Origin: Bryobacteraceae bacterium
GTDB taxonomy: Bacteria > Acidobacteriota > Terriglobia > Bryobacterales > Bryobacteraceae
Direction: 5' to 3'
Length of the DNA stretch: 64,000 nt
NCBI GenBank assembly: GCA_026129905.1
Contig: JAHCHE010000002.1
Location: 1 to 64,000 of the forward strand
Shown: piece after piece, positions 17,380-26,974 of the stretch
Layout of the letters: every line of letters starts with the position of its first letter
Position numbering within the stretch: position 1 is the stretch's first letter
The notes under the pieces: generated by a model
Seen by the model: only the letters and a program-made list of their open reading frames with translations
What the model was told of the DNA's origin: nothing
Databases searched by the model: none
Made by a program: the position numbers and the translations under genes

Positions 17380-18684
17380 ATGGCGTGGACGGATCTCTAC
17401 CGCTCGAAGCTTACCACCGCGGACGCGGCGCTGGCGGCGGTGCGCAGCGGCCAACGCGTCTTTCTGCACCAGGGCTGCGCCAAGCCGGACGCCCTGCTCG
17501 ACGCGCTAACCCGTCGGGCGCCCGAACTGCGCGACATCGAGATCGTGCACTTGGCCACCGCGGGACAGGCAGACTACACGAACGCGGAATTCGAAGGCCG
17601 CTTCCGCCATGCCGCCTTCTTCATCGCGAAGAACACGCGCCAGGCGGTGCGCGACGGGCGCGCCGATTATATCCCGATCTTCATTCGCGAGATCGAGGGA
17701 CTTTTCACCAGCGGCGCTATGCCCCTGGACGTGGCGCTGATCCAATGCACCCCGCCCGACGATTACGGCTACCTGAGCCTCGGTCCGTCCGTCGACATCG
17801 CCCTCACCGCGGCCCGCTGCGCCCGGACCCTCGTCGTCCAGGTGAACGACCGCATGCCCCGCACTATGGGCAACACCTTCCTGCACGTCTCCGAACCGCA
17901 CGCCATCGTCGAGCACTCGCAACCGTTGCCGGAGTTCCCCGGCGGCGCGATCACCGACACCCACCGCGCCATCGCCAGGCACATCGCGGCGATGATACCC
18001 GACGGCGCCACTTTGCAGGCGGGCATCGGCGCCATTCCCGACGCCGTTTTCGCGTGCCTGGCCAATCACAAGGACCTCGGCATTCACACCGAAATGCTTT
18101 CGGATAGCGCGCTCGAGTTGATCGCCTCCGGCGCCGTCAACAACCGGCGCAAGACGATCCATCCGGACAAAGCGCTGCTCAGCTTCGTCCTCGGAACCCA
18201 GCCGCTGTTCGACTTCATCCACAACAACCCGATATTCGAGTTCCGGACGATCGCTTATACCAACGACCCGTTCCTGATCGGCCGCAACGACAGTATGGTG
18301 GCCATCAATGCCGCCCTCCAGATCGACCTGACCGGCCAGGTCTGCTCCGATTCGATCGGCTGCGTTCCCTACAGCGGCGTGGGCGGTCAGGTGGATTTCA
18401 TCCGGGGAGCGGCCCTGTCGAAAGGCGGCGTCCCGATCATCGCGCTGCCGTCGACGGCGAAGAACGGTACGGTATCGCGCATCGCGCCGGCGCTCACCAC
18501 CGGGGCGGGCGTGGTAACCACCCGCGCCGACGTGCGCTGGGTGGTGACGGAATTCGGAGCCGTCAACCTGCACGGCCGCAATCTGCGCCAGCGCGCCGAA
18601 GCCCTGATTTCGATCGCCCACCCGTCGTTTCAGGCCGGCCTGGAACACGCCCTCCGCCGCAACCCCGCCGGCCTCCCAGCCTGA
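17380..18684 (+). CDS. Acetyl-CoA hydrolase/4-hydroxybutyrate CoA-transferase family
   Basis: 434 aa from ATG 17380 (MAWTDLYRSKLTTAD); a TTG nine bases earlier is an alternative and the longer frame to 17338 is less likely. Two-domain class I CoA-transferase: GAIPDAVF after TLQAGI, the active-site Glu in GIHTEMLSD, and the GVGGQVDFIRGA glycine-rich segment near the C-terminus. The reaction moves CoA between acetate or butyrate-type acids. It follows the dehydrogenase by 54 bases on the same strand, so a shared role in hydroxyacid metabolism is possible. Confidence 0.85.
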   Translation: MAWTDLYRSKLTTADAALAAVRSGQRVFLHQGCAKPDALLDALTRRAPELRDIEIVHLATAGQADYTNAEFEGRFRHAAFFIAKNTRQAVRDGRADYIPIFIREIEGLFTSGAMPLDVALIQCTPPDDYGYLSLGPSVDIALTAARCARTLVVQVNDRMPRTMGNTFLHVSEPHAIVEHSQPLPEFPGGAITDTHRAIARHIAAMIPDGATLQAGIGAIPDAVFACLANHKDLGIHTEMLSDSALELIASGAVNNRRKTIHPDKALLSFVLGTQPLFDFIHNNPIFEFRTIAYTNDPFLIGRNDSMVAINAALQIDLTGQVCSDSIGCVPYSGVGGQVDFIRGAALSKGGVPIIALPSTAKNGTVSRIAPALTTGAGVVTTRADVRWVVTEFGAVNLHGRNLRQRAEALISIAHPSFQAGLEHALRRNPAGLPA

Positions 18685-18735
18685 CGCCTTGTGGGGGCGT
18701 CTTCAGCCCTTCCTGCTCGATCCGGATCCGTGCCG

Positions 18736-19179
18736 CTACGTTTGACCCGGCTCATCCGGCGCGCAGGAGACCAGTTCGCGGACGATCCTCCCCAGCTCCA
18801 GGAATTCGTCGAGTGTAGAGGGCTTGCGAAAGAAGCTGGCGCCCAGTTCTTCGGCCCGCGCTCGCTGCTTCGGCGATTCCGAGGAGGACATCGCCAGCAC
18901 GGGCGCCTGGCCGCACCTGGGACTGCGCCGGAACCGCTCCAACGCCTCCTCGCCGCTTCGGCGGGGCAAATGGAGATCGAGCAGAAGGATATCCGGACAA
19001 GGCCGTTGGTCGTCGCGGTCCACCTCGTCGATGATGCGGATTGCTTTCTCTCCGTCCTCGACCACCTCGACCGCGACGTTCGGCACATGCAATCGCAGAG
19101 CCTCCCGTATCAGATACACGTCCGGTTCGCTGTCTTCGATCACCAGCACGTTGATCGTGCGCGCTGTATTGTCCATCAT
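18736..19179 (-). CDS. Single-domain response regulator (Rcp1-like)
   Basis: 147 aa, a receiver domain only. Phosphoacceptor Asp68 lies in ILLLDLHLPRRSG, the acidic pocket in VIEDSEPD (Glu15/Asp16), the switch Ser-Ser in LAMSSSES, and the conserved Lys in FFRKPSTLDEF. No output domain, so it probably signals by protein contact, as Rcp1-type partners of PAS/GAF kinases do. The start overlaps the kinase stop by four bases. Confidence 0.9.
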   Translation of the reverse strand: MMDNTARTINVLVIEDSEPDVYLIREALRLHVPNVAVEVVEDGEKAIRIIDEVDRDDQRPCPDILLLDLHLPRRSGEEALERFRRSPRCGQAPVLAMSSSESPKQRARAEELGASFFRKPSTLDEFLELGRIVRELVSCAPDEPGQT

Positions 19180-21836
19180 TCCCTCTCGCCCGGGCAGGGC
19201 AGAGTGAAGAAGAACGTCGAGCCCGCCCCAATCTCCGACTCTACCCAGATGCGCCCACCGTAACTCTCGACGATTTTCTGACAGATGGCCAACCCGATGC
19301 CGGTACCGGCGTATTTCCGGCCGCCGTGAAGGCGCTTGAACAAGCCGAATATCCGCTCCCGGTATTGGCGCTCGATGCCGATTCCGTTATCCCGCACGCT
19401 GAAAATCCACTCGGCGCCGGCGCGCTCCGCCCTCGCGTGAACTCGAGGCGGCTCCGCGTCGCGGCGGTATTTGATCGCATTGCCCACCAGGTTTTGAAAA
19501 AGCTGCACCAGGTGCACCTCGTGCGCCCAGACCGGCGGCAACGGATCGTGGGTGACTTCGGCCGCATTCTCCCGGATGGCCTCGCGCAGGTTGGAAAGAG
19601 CGAGTTGGAAGACGCGCTCGGCGTCCACAGGCTCGGACATTGCGCCCGTCACGTTCACCGCCTGCGTATAGGCGAGCAGATCGCGTACCAGCATCTCCAT
19701 CCGGCGGGCGCCGTCCATGACGCTTTTCATGAGCTCGTCCGCCTCGTTGTCGAACCGGCCCTCGCACTTGCGCCGCAGCAACTCGCTGTAAATGGAGATG
19801 TGCCGCAGCGGCTCCTGGAGATCGTGCGACGCCGAGTACGCAAACTGCTCCAGATCCTGGTTGGCGCGCCGCAGCTCGTCGTTCACGCGGCGGAGTTCCT
19901 GCCGGCCCCGCTCGACGCGGGCGAACAGGCGCGCATTGTCCAACGCCACGGCTGCCTGGGCCGCCAATCCGGCCACCAGCGCCTCGTCGTCCTCGGTGAA
20001 AACGCCGGCCTCGGGATGACCGAAGAAGAGCCCGCCCAGGGTCTCGCCGGATCGCAGCGTCACCGGAGCGGCCAGGTAGCTCCGCACCGGGAGGTGGCCG
20101 TCGGGAAGGCCGTAGTGCGGAGGCGCCTTTCCGTATCGCTCGTCCGCCAGCACGTCGCCGCAGCGAATGATTCCCTGCCCCGCGTACGTGGAATGGAACA
20201 GCGGCGTGTCCCGCGGTATCGCGAATCCTTCAAACGCGCCGCGGGTCGTTCCCGAAAGCGTATACAACGTTTCGGTCCGGCCGGCCGCGTCGATCGTATC
20301 GTAGAAAAACGCTCCGTAAGCGGCGCGGGTGAGCTGCGTCGCGATGTCGGTGATCTTCTGCGCCAGTTTCTCCCAGTCCAGTTCCGACGCCAGCGCCAGC
20401 CCCGCCTGGTTCAACAACTCCGCCGTCCGGCGAGCCGTCTGGGCGCGCTCGAGTAAGAGCATCCTCTCTCGCTCCGCCGCTTTGCGCCCGGTGATGTCGA
20501 CGAACACGCCGAGGCAGCCGCGCACCTTCCCGTCCTCGAACAGCGGCGCGGAGTACTCGATAAGATTCACCACCTTGCCATCGGCCTGCACCACCTCGTA
20601 TTCGAGGTCGCGCAGCACCGTCCCTTTCGTCGCGGACTGTTGCATCGGCAGGTCCTCGGGACTCACCTCCCGTCCTTCCCGCAGAACGCGGAACGGCAGT
20701 TCGGCGCCTTGCGGTCCGGACTTCGACGCGTTGATCACTGTGGGAATACCCAGCATCTCCGCGGCTGCGGGATTAACGGTGATGTCGCGGCACTCGGGAT
20801 CGTTCGCCAGCGCGATCCCCACAGGCGCGACCTCAAGCAGCGTTTCGAACTCCGTTACGCGCCGTTTCAGGTCCCGGTTCAGCGAGGCGATGCGTTCCTC
20901 CGCCTGCTTGCGCTCCGTTACGTCGGTAGTCAATGCGATCATCCGCAGCGGTTCCGCGGCGGCGTCATGGAAAAACCGGGCCCTGGTGTAGAGCCAGTGC
21001 AGCGCGCCATCGGGCCAGGCGACCCGGTACTCGTGTTCGTAGTCTCTCCGGTCCGCGGCGGCGCTTCGTAGCCCTTCTTCCGAGGCGACGCGGTCTTCAC
21101 AAAATATGCGGCTCGCCCAGGCTTCGTAGCCCGGCTCGCACGCTCCCGGGTCAAGCCCGAGCGCGCGAAAGTGCTCGTCGGACCACACGGAAGCGCCGCT
21201 CCGCAGATCCCAATCCCAGACGCCGACATGCCCGACGGCCAGCGCGAGCTGGCGCGTCTCCCCAAGCTGCGCCGGACGCTCGTCGCAAACACAGAGCGCG
21301 CCGCCAACGCGGCCCTGGTCGTCCCAGATCGGCGTCAATCGCAGATCGAAGCAACACTCCTCATTCCGCCGATTCCGCTCCATCGACAGCCGCACATCGG
21401 GGATGGTTAGCGCTTCGCCCCCGAAGACGCGTTCGAGCGCCGCCTCCAGCGCAGGTATCCGGGCCGGCCAATATGCGCGGGCGCTGCTGCCCAGCGCGGC
21501 CTCGTAACTTGCGCCGAGTATCGCGCGGCACCCGTCGTTGTGAAGCTGCAGGAGGTCTTCTCCCCACCAGGCAAACATGGGCTGGCGGGCCGAGACCAGG
21601 ATCTCGAAGACGGTTTTCAGGCTTTGCGGCCACAGCTCGCGAGGACCAAGTGGAGTGCCGGCCCACTGCGCGCACCGGAGGAGCGAGTCCACCGATCCCA
21701 CCGGCGTTTCCGGCGGCTTACATGTCGGCGCGTCGACGTTGTTCTCTTCCACAAGACATACCTCTCCGTTCCACGCAGTGGCGGGTTCCTCGTGGCGCTC
21801 CCGGTAGAATGCAGATCTTACCTGTGACTGTAACAT
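19176..21836 (-). CDS. Soluble PAS-PAS-PAS-GAF histidine kinase
   Basis: 886 aa without membrane segments. Domains in order: PAS-like ~70-185 (SARQPMFAWWGEDLLQL), PAS ~190-310 (HVGVWDWDL), PAS ~325-450 with the TERKQAEERI and ITGRKAAERER linkers, GAF ~475-640, HisKA ~660-735 with His671 in SASHDLQEPLRH, and HATPase ~770-880 (NLVGNAIKY, DNGIGI, GTGIGLAIC). The layout, together with the overlapping Rcp1-like receiver gene, resembles phytochrome-type kinases, but the GAF lacks an obvious bilin Cys. It senses a cytoplasmic ligand or redox/light cue, unspecified. Confidence 0.9.
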   Translation of the reverse strand: MLQSQVRSAFYRERHEEPATAWNGEVCLVEENNVDAPTCKPPETPVGSVDSLLRCAQWAGTPLGPRELWPQSLKTVFEILVSARQPMFAWWGEDLLQLHNDGCRAILGASYEAALGSSARAYWPARIPALEAALERVFGGEALTIPDVRLSMERNRRNEECCFDLRLTPIWDDQGRVGGALCVCDERPAQLGETRQLALAVGHVGVWDWDLRSGASVWSDEHFRALGLDPGACEPGYEAWASRIFCEDRVASEEGLRSAAADRRDYEHEYRVAWPDGALHWLYTRARFFHDAAAEPLRMIALTTDVTERKQAEERIASLNRDLKRRVTEFETLLEVAPVGIALANDPECRDITVNPAAAEMLGIPTVINASKSGPQGAELPFRVLREGREVSPEDLPMQQSATKGTVLRDLEYEVVQADGKVVNLIEYSAPLFEDGKVRGCLGVFVDITGRKAAERERMLLLERAQTARRTAELLNQAGLALASELDWEKLAQKITDIATQLTRAAYGAFFYDTIDAAGRTETLYTLSGTTRGAFEGFAIPRDTPLFHSTYAGQGIIRCGDVLADERYGKAPPHYGLPDGHLPVRSYLAAPVTLRSGETLGGLFFGHPEAGVFTEDDEALVAGLAAQAAVALDNARLFARVERGRQELRRVNDELRRANQDLEQFAYSASHDLQEPLRHISIYSELLRRKCEGRFDNEADELMKSVMDGARRMEMLVRDLLAYTQAVNVTGAMSEPVDAERVFQLALSNLREAIRENAAEVTHDPLPPVWAHEVHLVQLFQNLVGNAIKYRRDAEPPRVHARAERAGAEWIFSVRDNGIGIERQYRERIFGLFKRLHGGRKYAGTGIGLAICQKIVESYGGRIWVESEIGAGSTFFFTLPCPGERE

Positions 21837-21932
21837 TGTCGGCGCCGCGCCGAACGACCGCGTCGAGGCCCGACGACCGCTGCCGGCGCCTGTTGTTCGG
21901 GGCGCCCGGACTTGCTAATGTGGTGATCATTG

Positions 21933-24563
21933 ATGCGCCTGGGTCTAGCTCTTCTTGCCGCTTCTTTGGCTCTGGGTTCGGACGGGAAAGCCGGCGGCGA
22001 ATACTTCGAAATGAAGGTTCGACCAGCGCTGGCGAACAACTGTTTCTCCTGTCATACGTCGGCGAAGATGGGCGACCTTGTCATGGATTCGCGCGAGGCG
22101 TTGCTGCGCGGGGGCCAATCCGGACCCGCGGTGCGCCCGGGCGATCCCGATGGCAGCCTGCTGATCCAGGCCGTTCGGCAGACGCACGACCGCATCAAGA
22201 TGCCGCCCGGCGGCAGACTTCCCGCGAGCGACATCGAGGCGCTCGAGAGATGGATTCGCGACGGCGCCGAGTGGCCGGAACACGCCTCCGTCTCTCCGGC
22301 CCCGGCGGGCCTGAGAATCGGCGAAGAACAGCGAGCGTGGTGGGCGTTCCAGCCCGTGCGCAAGCCCGACCCGCCGCCGGTGAAAGACGAAGCCTGGGCG
22401 CGAACGACCATCGACCGGTTCGTCCTCGCGAGGCTGGAGCGCGAAAACCTTCGTCCCGTCCGTCCGGCGGACCGCCGCACGCTTATCCGCCGCGCCAGCT
22501 ACGACCTCACCGGCCTGCCGCCTACCCCCGCCGAAGTGGACGCCTTCGTCGCCGACCGCTCGGCCGAAGCGTTCGAGAAGGTGGTGGACCGCCTGCTGGC
22601 TTCTCCGCGCTACGGCGAACGCTGGGGCCGCTATTGGCTCGACATCGCGCGCTACTCCGATGACAAGCTCAACTCCACGCAGGACGAGCCGCAGCCGAAC
22701 GTCTGGCGCTACCGCGACTGGGTGATCCAGGCCTTCAACGACGACATGCCGTACGACCTGTTCGTGAAGGCGCAGATCGTCGGCGACCGGATGGGCGACA
22801 AGGAGAAATACGTCGCGGGCCTCGGCTTCTTCGCCAACAGCCCTCAGTTTCAGGAGGACCGCGTGGACGCGCTCGGCCGCGGCTTCCTCGCGCTGACGGT
22901 GGCCTGCGCGCAATGCCACGATCACAAGTTCGATCCGATACCGACGCGCGACTACTATTCGCTGCTCGGCATCTTCCGGAACACGCGGGCCGACAAGTTT
23001 CCCCTCGCGCCGCCCGAAGTGGTGGAAGCCTACGAGAGCCGCAAGAAAGCCGCGGACGAGCGAAGCAAGGCGGTGCGCGAGTTTGAAGATTCCCAAGCGA
23101 AGCAATTGGCGGAGATTCTGGCCGCGCAAAGCCCGCGTTACCTGAAAGCCGTCCGCGCGCTGGCCGATCTCGCGGACGAGCGGGCGATCGAGGAGGCCGC
23201 GCGGTCTCAATCGCTGGACCGCGAGACGCTGGCTCGATGGGCGCGCTACTTGGGCCTGGAAACCCACGAACACCCGTTTCTCCAAAGGTGGCGCGAAGCC
23301 GCGTTCGACGACGGCGCGTTCACCGCTCGCCTGCTGGCAGCCGTCGCCGAAAAGAAGCGGATCGACCGCGAAAACCTGATCCGGCTCGGCGGCAAGGACG
23401 ACGACGAAAGCGTGCGCGTCATCGAGGTCCTCTCGCTGGAACGCGACCAGTACTTCCTCTGGCGCGACCTGGTCTCCAACGAGCGATTCGGCAAGTTCGA
23501 TTCGGGAATCCTCTACTATCGCGGCGAGAAGATCGACCGCTTTCTCGCTCCCCAATGGAAGGAGCACCTGGCCGGACTTCGCGCCGAACGCGACCGTTTG
23601 AGCGACGAGCTTCCGGAAGAGTATCCCTTCCTGATGAGCATCGCCGACGTCGAGAAGCCGAAACCGATGCGGGTGCATCTCCGGGGCAGCGAGGACAATT
23701 TGGGCGAGGAGGCGCCGCCGCAGTTCCTGACGGTGCTTGGCGACGGCGAACCGCGGCCGTTCACCAACGGCAGCGGACGGCTGGAACTGGCCAACGCCAT
23801 CGCCAGCCCGGAGAACCCGCTCACCGCGCGCGTCGCCGTCAACCGAATCTGGGGCTATCACTTCGGCCGGCCCATCGTGGGCACGCCCGGCAACTTCGGC
23901 AAGCTAGGGGAAGCGCCCACGCACCCGGAACTCCTCGACTATCTGGCCGCCCGCCTCGTCGAGCTGAAGTGGTCCCAGAAGGCGCTGCACCGCGAAATCA
24001 TGCTGTCGAACGCCTACGCGCTCAGCGCCCAGTCCGTGGAACCGAACCGTACAAAGGATCCCGACAATAAGCTCGTGTGGCGCGCCAACCGCCAGCGGCT
24101 GGACGTGGAACCGATGCGCGACACGCTGCTGTTTGTCTCCGGCGAACTGGACGAGCGGCGCGGCGGTGAAGCGCTGGAGATCGGCGACGACTGCAACCTG
24201 CGCCGCACTGTCTACGGCTTCGTAAGCCGCCGCCGTCTGGATTCCACACTGGCGTTGTTCGATTTTCCCAACCCGGTGGCGACCAGCGACGCGCGCATCC
24301 ATACCGCGACGCCCCTGCAACAACTCTATTTTCTGAACAGCGAATTCATCCAGGAGCGCGCCGGCGCGTTCGCGCTGCGGTTGCGGAGTTCGGCTCGAGG
24401 CGACCGCGAGCGCATCCGGGAGGCGTACCGCATCCTGCTGCAGCGCGAACCGCTCGCGCCTGAACTGCGCCTGGGTCTGACGTACCTCGCCTCCGGCCAG
24501 GACGCCTGGCGGCGCTACGCTCAGGTTCTGCTTAGCTCCAACGAGCTGTTGTTCGTCGATTAG
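21933..24563 (+). CDS. PSCyt1-DUF1549-DUF1553 protein with a c-type heme motif
   Basis: 876 aa; ATG 21933 is preferred over the adjacent TTG at 21930. A signal peptide precedes a planctomycete-type cytochrome c domain with a CFSCH heme site near residue 38. DUF1549 follows from ~150 (TIDRFVLARLERENLRP, then RYGERWGRYWLDIARYSD) with a CAQCHDHKFDP motif, a second CxxCH. DUF1553 occupies the C-terminal third (ENPLTARVAVNRIWGYHFGRPIVGTPGNFG). These large secreted proteins occur next to DUF1501 genes, as here, and are tied to polysaccharide breakdown by association only. Confidence 0.9.
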   Translation: MRLGLALLAASLALGSDGKAGGEYFEMKVRPALANNCFSCHTSAKMGDLVMDSREALLRGGQSGPAVRPGDPDGSLLIQAVRQTHDRIKMPPGGRLPASDIEALERWIRDGAEWPEHASVSPAPAGLRIGEEQRAWWAFQPVRKPDPPPVKDEAWARTTIDRFVLARLERENLRPVRPADRRTLIRRASYDLTGLPPTPAEVDAFVADRSAEAFEKVVDRLLASPRYGERWGRYWLDIARYSDDKLNSTQDEPQPNVWRYRDWVIQAFNDDMPYDLFVKAQIVGDRMGDKEKYVAGLGFFANSPQFQEDRVDALGRGFLALTVACAQCHDHKFDPIPTRDYYSLLGIFRNTRADKFPLAPPEVVEAYESRKKAADERSKAVREFEDSQAKQLAEILAAQSPRYLKAVRALADLADERAIEEAARSQSLDRETLARWARYLGLETHEHPFLQRWREAAFDDGAFTARLLAAVAEKKRIDRENLIRLGGKDDDESVRVIEVLSLERDQYFLWRDLVSNERFGKFDSGILYYRGEKIDRFLAPQWKEHLAGLRAERDRLSDELPEEYPFLMSIADVEKPKPMRVHLRGSEDNLGEEAPPQFLTVLGDGEPRPFTNGSGRLELANAIASPENPLTARVAVNRIWGYHFGRPIVGTPGNFGKLGEAPTHPELLDYLAARLVELKWSQKALHREIMLSNAYALSAQSVEPNRTKDPDNKLVWRANRQRLDVEPMRDTLLFVSGELDERRGGEALEIGDDCNLRRTVYGFVSRRRLDSTLALFDFPNPVATSDARIHTATPLQQLYFLNSEFIQERAGAFALRLRSSARGDRERIREAYRILLQREPLAPELRLGLTYLASGQDAWRRYAQVLLSSNELLFVD

Positions 24564-24573
24564 GAGAGCCTCG

Positions 24574-25959
24574 ATGGCCGTTACCAGACGTGAAATGCTC
24601 GCCCGCGCCGGGGCCGGATTCGGCGCCTTCGGTGTGAACGCCCTGTTCGGCGCGCCGGCTAGGACGACGTCCGGCGCGTTGGCCCCGCGGACTCCGCACT
24701 TTGCCGCTCGCGCCACGCGCGTCGTCTACCTGTTCCTGAACGGCGGGCCCTCGCAGGTGGACACGTTCGACCCGAAGCCGATGCTCACGAAGCATCACGG
24801 CTCGCCGGCGCCGTCGGGCAACCTCAAGACGGAGCGGCTGACGGGCAATCTCCTGAAGTCGCCGTTCGAGTTCCGCCGCTGCGGACGCAGCGGGACCGAA
24901 GTGAGCGAGATCTTCCCCAAACTCGGCGAGCACATGGACGACATCTGCGTGATCCGCTCGATGCACGTCGAGCAGCCGTTTCACGAGCCGTCGCTGTTCA
25001 TGTTCAACTGCGGCCACCGGATCGCGGGCCATCCCTCGATGGGCGCCTGGCTCACCTACGGGCTTGGGACGGAGAACCAGAACCTGCCCGGGTTCCTTGT
25101 GCTTTGCCCCGGCTTTCCCGTGATCGGCCCGCAGCTATGGACCTCCGCGTATCTTCCCGCCATTCACCAGGGCGTCCATTTGCCGAACAACGAGCGGGAG
25201 CCGGAGAAACTGGTGCGGCACTTACAAAACCACGAGCTTTCGCCTGCGCAGCAGCGGGGGCAGCTTGACCTGCTGGAACGTCTGAACCGGCTTCACCTCG
25301 AGCGCGCCGGAGGCGACCCGCAATTGGAGGCTCGCATACAGTCGATGGAAGTCGCCTACCGGATGCAAAGCGAGGCGATGGACGCCTTCGACCTGAGCAA
25401 GGAGCCGCGCCATGTGCTGGACCGTTACGGCGAGGGCGATTTCGCCCGCGGGTGCCTGCTGGCGCGGCGCGCCATCGAACGCGGCGTCCGCATGGTGCAG
25501 GTCTACTACGGCAACGGGCAGCCGTGGGACAATCACGACGACATCCTGAAGCACCGCGAACTGGCCGCCGACTCGGACGCGCCGATCGGCGCGCTGCTCT
25601 CGGACCTGAAGTCGCTCGGGCTGCTCGACGAGACGATCGTCTTAATCGGAGGCGAGTTCGGCCGCACGCCTTCGGTGGAGGTGAGCGCCGTCGCCAAAGT
25701 GCACAACGGCCGCGATCACAACAACCACGGCTTCTCCATCCTGCTGGCAGGCGGTGGCATTAAGGGCGGGATCGCCTACGGTGCCACCGACGATTTCGGC
25801 TTCAAGGCGGTAGACAAGCCCGTTCACCCGCACGACGTGCACGCGACGATGCTCCACTTGCTGGGCCTGGACCACACGCGTCTCACCTTCCGCTACAGCG
25901 GCCGCGACTTCCGGCTGACCGACGTCGGCGGCCGCGTGATTGAAGAAATCCTCGCGTAG
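24574..25959 (+). CDS. DUF1501 sulfatase-like protein, Tat-exported
   Basis: 461 aa. The leader TRREMLARAGAGFGAFG is a twin-arginine signal. The body shows the DUF1501 marks YLFLNGGPSQVDTFDPKP near residue 50, then VQVYYGNGQPWDNHDD, GGEFGRTPSVE and GRDHNNHGFSILLAGGG, which give the alkaline-phosphatase/sulfatase-like metal residues (Asp, His). GGAGAG lies seven bases upstream of the ATG. It starts 10 bases after the cytochrome/DUF1549 gene and is its standard partner. Confidence 0.9.
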   Translation: MAVTRREMLARAGAGFGAFGVNALFGAPARTTSGALAPRTPHFAARATRVVYLFLNGGPSQVDTFDPKPMLTKHHGSPAPSGNLKTERLTGNLLKSPFEFRRCGRSGTEVSEIFPKLGEHMDDICVIRSMHVEQPFHEPSLFMFNCGHRIAGHPSMGAWLTYGLGTENQNLPGFLVLCPGFPVIGPQLWTSAYLPAIHQGVHLPNNEREPEKLVRHLQNHELSPAQQRGQLDLLERLNRLHLERAGGDPQLEARIQSMEVAYRMQSEAMDAFDLSKEPRHVLDRYGEGDFARGCLLARRAIERGVRMVQVYYGNGQPWDNHDDILKHRELAADSDAPIGALLSDLKSLGLLDETIVLIGGEFGRTPSVEVSAVAKVHNGRDHNNHGFSILLAGGGIKGGIAYGATDDFGFKAVDKPVHPHDVHATMLHLLGLDHTRLTFRYSGRDFRLTDVGGRVIEEILA

Positions 25960-25969
25960 GCGCCAGGCT

Positions 25970-26482
25970 CTATTTCGCCAGCGTCTTTTCGATCGCTTCG
26001 ACGAGTTCCGGCGACTCGGGCGTCACCTTCGACTCGAACCGCGCCACCACTTTACCGTTGCCGTCCACCAGGAACTTCGTGAAGTTCCACTTCACGTCGC
26101 CGCCGGTGGCCGGGTTGGCCTGCGAATCGGTGAGGAACTGGTAAAGCGGCGCCTGGTCGTCGCCTTTGACGGAGATCTTGGCGAACATGGGGAACGTGAC
26201 GTTGTAAGTCCGGGTACAGAAGGACTTGATTTCCTCGTTGGTCCCCGGCTCCTGCGCGCCGAAGTTGTTGGCCGGGAACCCGAGCACGACGAACCCCTGA
26301 TCCTTGTACTTCTTGTAGAGAGCCTCCAGCCCCTGGTACTGCGGGGTGTAGCCGCACTTGCTGGCGACGTTCACCAGCAGCGCCGTTTTGCCCGTGTACT
26401 CGGCCAGCGGCGTCGGCCGGCCGTCGATGGAATTGAGCGTAAACTCGTGCACGCTGCTCGCCCCGAAGAGCATGGTGGACAT
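25970..26482 (-). CDS. Glutathione peroxidase family
   Basis: 170 aa from ATG 26482, chosen because GGGAG lies eight bases upstream. Peroxidatic Cys43 is in NVASKCGYTPQY (not selenocysteine), Gln in FPANNFGAQEPG, Trp-Asn in VKWNFTKF. Such Cys enzymes usually use thioredoxin and reduce peroxides. An upstream TTG at 26512 would add a hydrophobic stretch (PGRILGVFAMSTMLFGASS) resembling a signal peptide, so an exported form is possible; ATG 26599 and 26635 have no ribosome site. Confidence 0.85.
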   Translation of the reverse strand: MSTMLFGASSVHEFTLNSIDGRPTPLAEYTGKTALLVNVASKCGYTPQYQGLEALYKKYKDQGFVVLGFPANNFGAQEPGTNEEIKSFCTRTYNVTFPMFAKISVKGDDQAPLYQFLTDSQANPATGGDVKWNFTKFLVDGNGKVVARFESKVTPESPELVEAIEKTLAK

Positions 26483-26636
26483 GGCAAAGACTCCCAGAAT
26501 GCGCCCGGGCAAGGCCGTCCGGTCGGCCGCCCGCCTGATAAACCCGCCCGCCGTCCCGCCCGGGGCGGACCGCTCGCTCAAAACTCGCGCTCGTCTCATG
26601 GACGATTGGATGAAAACGACAGGCCGGGGTTTCATC

Positions 26637-26642
26637 TAAAAT
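26637..26642 (+). promoter_or_regulatory. Probable -10 box of the tRNA-Lys gene
   Basis: TAAAAT lies 16 bases before the first base of the tRNA, the right distance for transcription to begin just upstream. No clear -35 is seen in the GC-rich flank. Confidence 0.35.
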
Positions 26643-26658
26643 AGGAGAAGCCTTCCCC

Positions 26659-26734
26659 GAGCCGGTAGCTCAGTCGGTAGAGCATCTGCCTTTTAAGCAG
26701 AGGGTCCCGGGTTCGAGTCCCGGCCGGCTCACCA
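26659..26734 (+). tRNA. tRNA-Lys (TTT)
   Basis: 76 bases including an encoded CCA (26732-26734). The acceptor stem GAGCCGG pairs with CCGGCTC; the D arm has AGCTCAGTCGGTAGAGC; the anticodon stem TCTGC/GCAGA holds loop CTTTTAA with anticodon TTT; the T arm is CCGGG-TTCGAGT-CCCGG. Its 3' half is also the left attachment site of the integrated element that follows, and the gene is left intact. Confidence 0.95.
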
Positions 26735-26736
26735 TT
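26689..26736 (+). repeat. attL (tRNA-Lys 3' end)
   Basis: 48-bp core running from CCTTTTAAGCAG through the T arm and CCA to ATT. It matches 35240-35287 at 47 of 48 positions and lies in the functional tRNA copy. The shared stretch starts at the anticodon loop, a typical crossover region for P4-type integrases. Confidence 0.9.
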
Positions 26737-26771
26737 CAAAACAAAGGACTTCCACCAGCAAGAGAGAGGAT

Positions 26772-26795
26772 CCGGGACATACTGCGGGACATACT
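26772..26795 (+). repeat. Tandem CGGGACATACT repeats near attL
   Basis: CGGGACATACT occurs twice with a 12-base period (26773-26783 and 26785-26795), about 36 bases inside attL. The same word recurs in the same orientation near attR. Paired short repeats inside both ends are what arm-type binding sites of a tyrosine integrase look like; function is inferred. Confidence 0.55.
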
Positions 26796-26797
26796 GT

Positions 26798-26974
26798 TCA
26801 GCCCCGCTTCCGCGCCCGCTTGGCCGGTGGCGCGGCGGCCTTGACGCCCTGCCGTTCCATCGGGAGCCCGAGCGCCCGGCGCACGTAGTTCGATAGCGTC
26901 AGATCTTCCGCCAGCGCCTTGCTCCGTAGGGTCTTGTGGTCGGCGTCGCTCATGTTGACGATGAGCCTTTTCAT
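26798..26974 (-). CDS. Small ribbon-helix-helix protein
   Basis: 58 aa, beginning MKRLIVNMSDADHKTLRSK. A short beta strand (RLIVNM) followed by two helices (ADHKTLRSKALAEDL, then TLSNYVRRALGL) is the CopG/Arc fold; the tail is Lys/Arg/Ala-rich. It is the leftmost gene of the element and is transcribed divergently from the next small gene, so it is a good candidate for a repressor of the 78-base divergent region. Not long enough for typical gene callers. Confidence 0.75.
   Translation of the reverse strand: MKRLIVNMSDADHKTLRSKALAEDLTLSNYVRRALGLPMERQGVKAAAPPAKRARKRG

Noticed and set aside
21945-23861. A 638-codon minus-strand frame inside the DUF1549/DUF1553 gene
   Set aside because: Shadow of a gene with CxxCH sites and known domains; the reverse frame has no domain.
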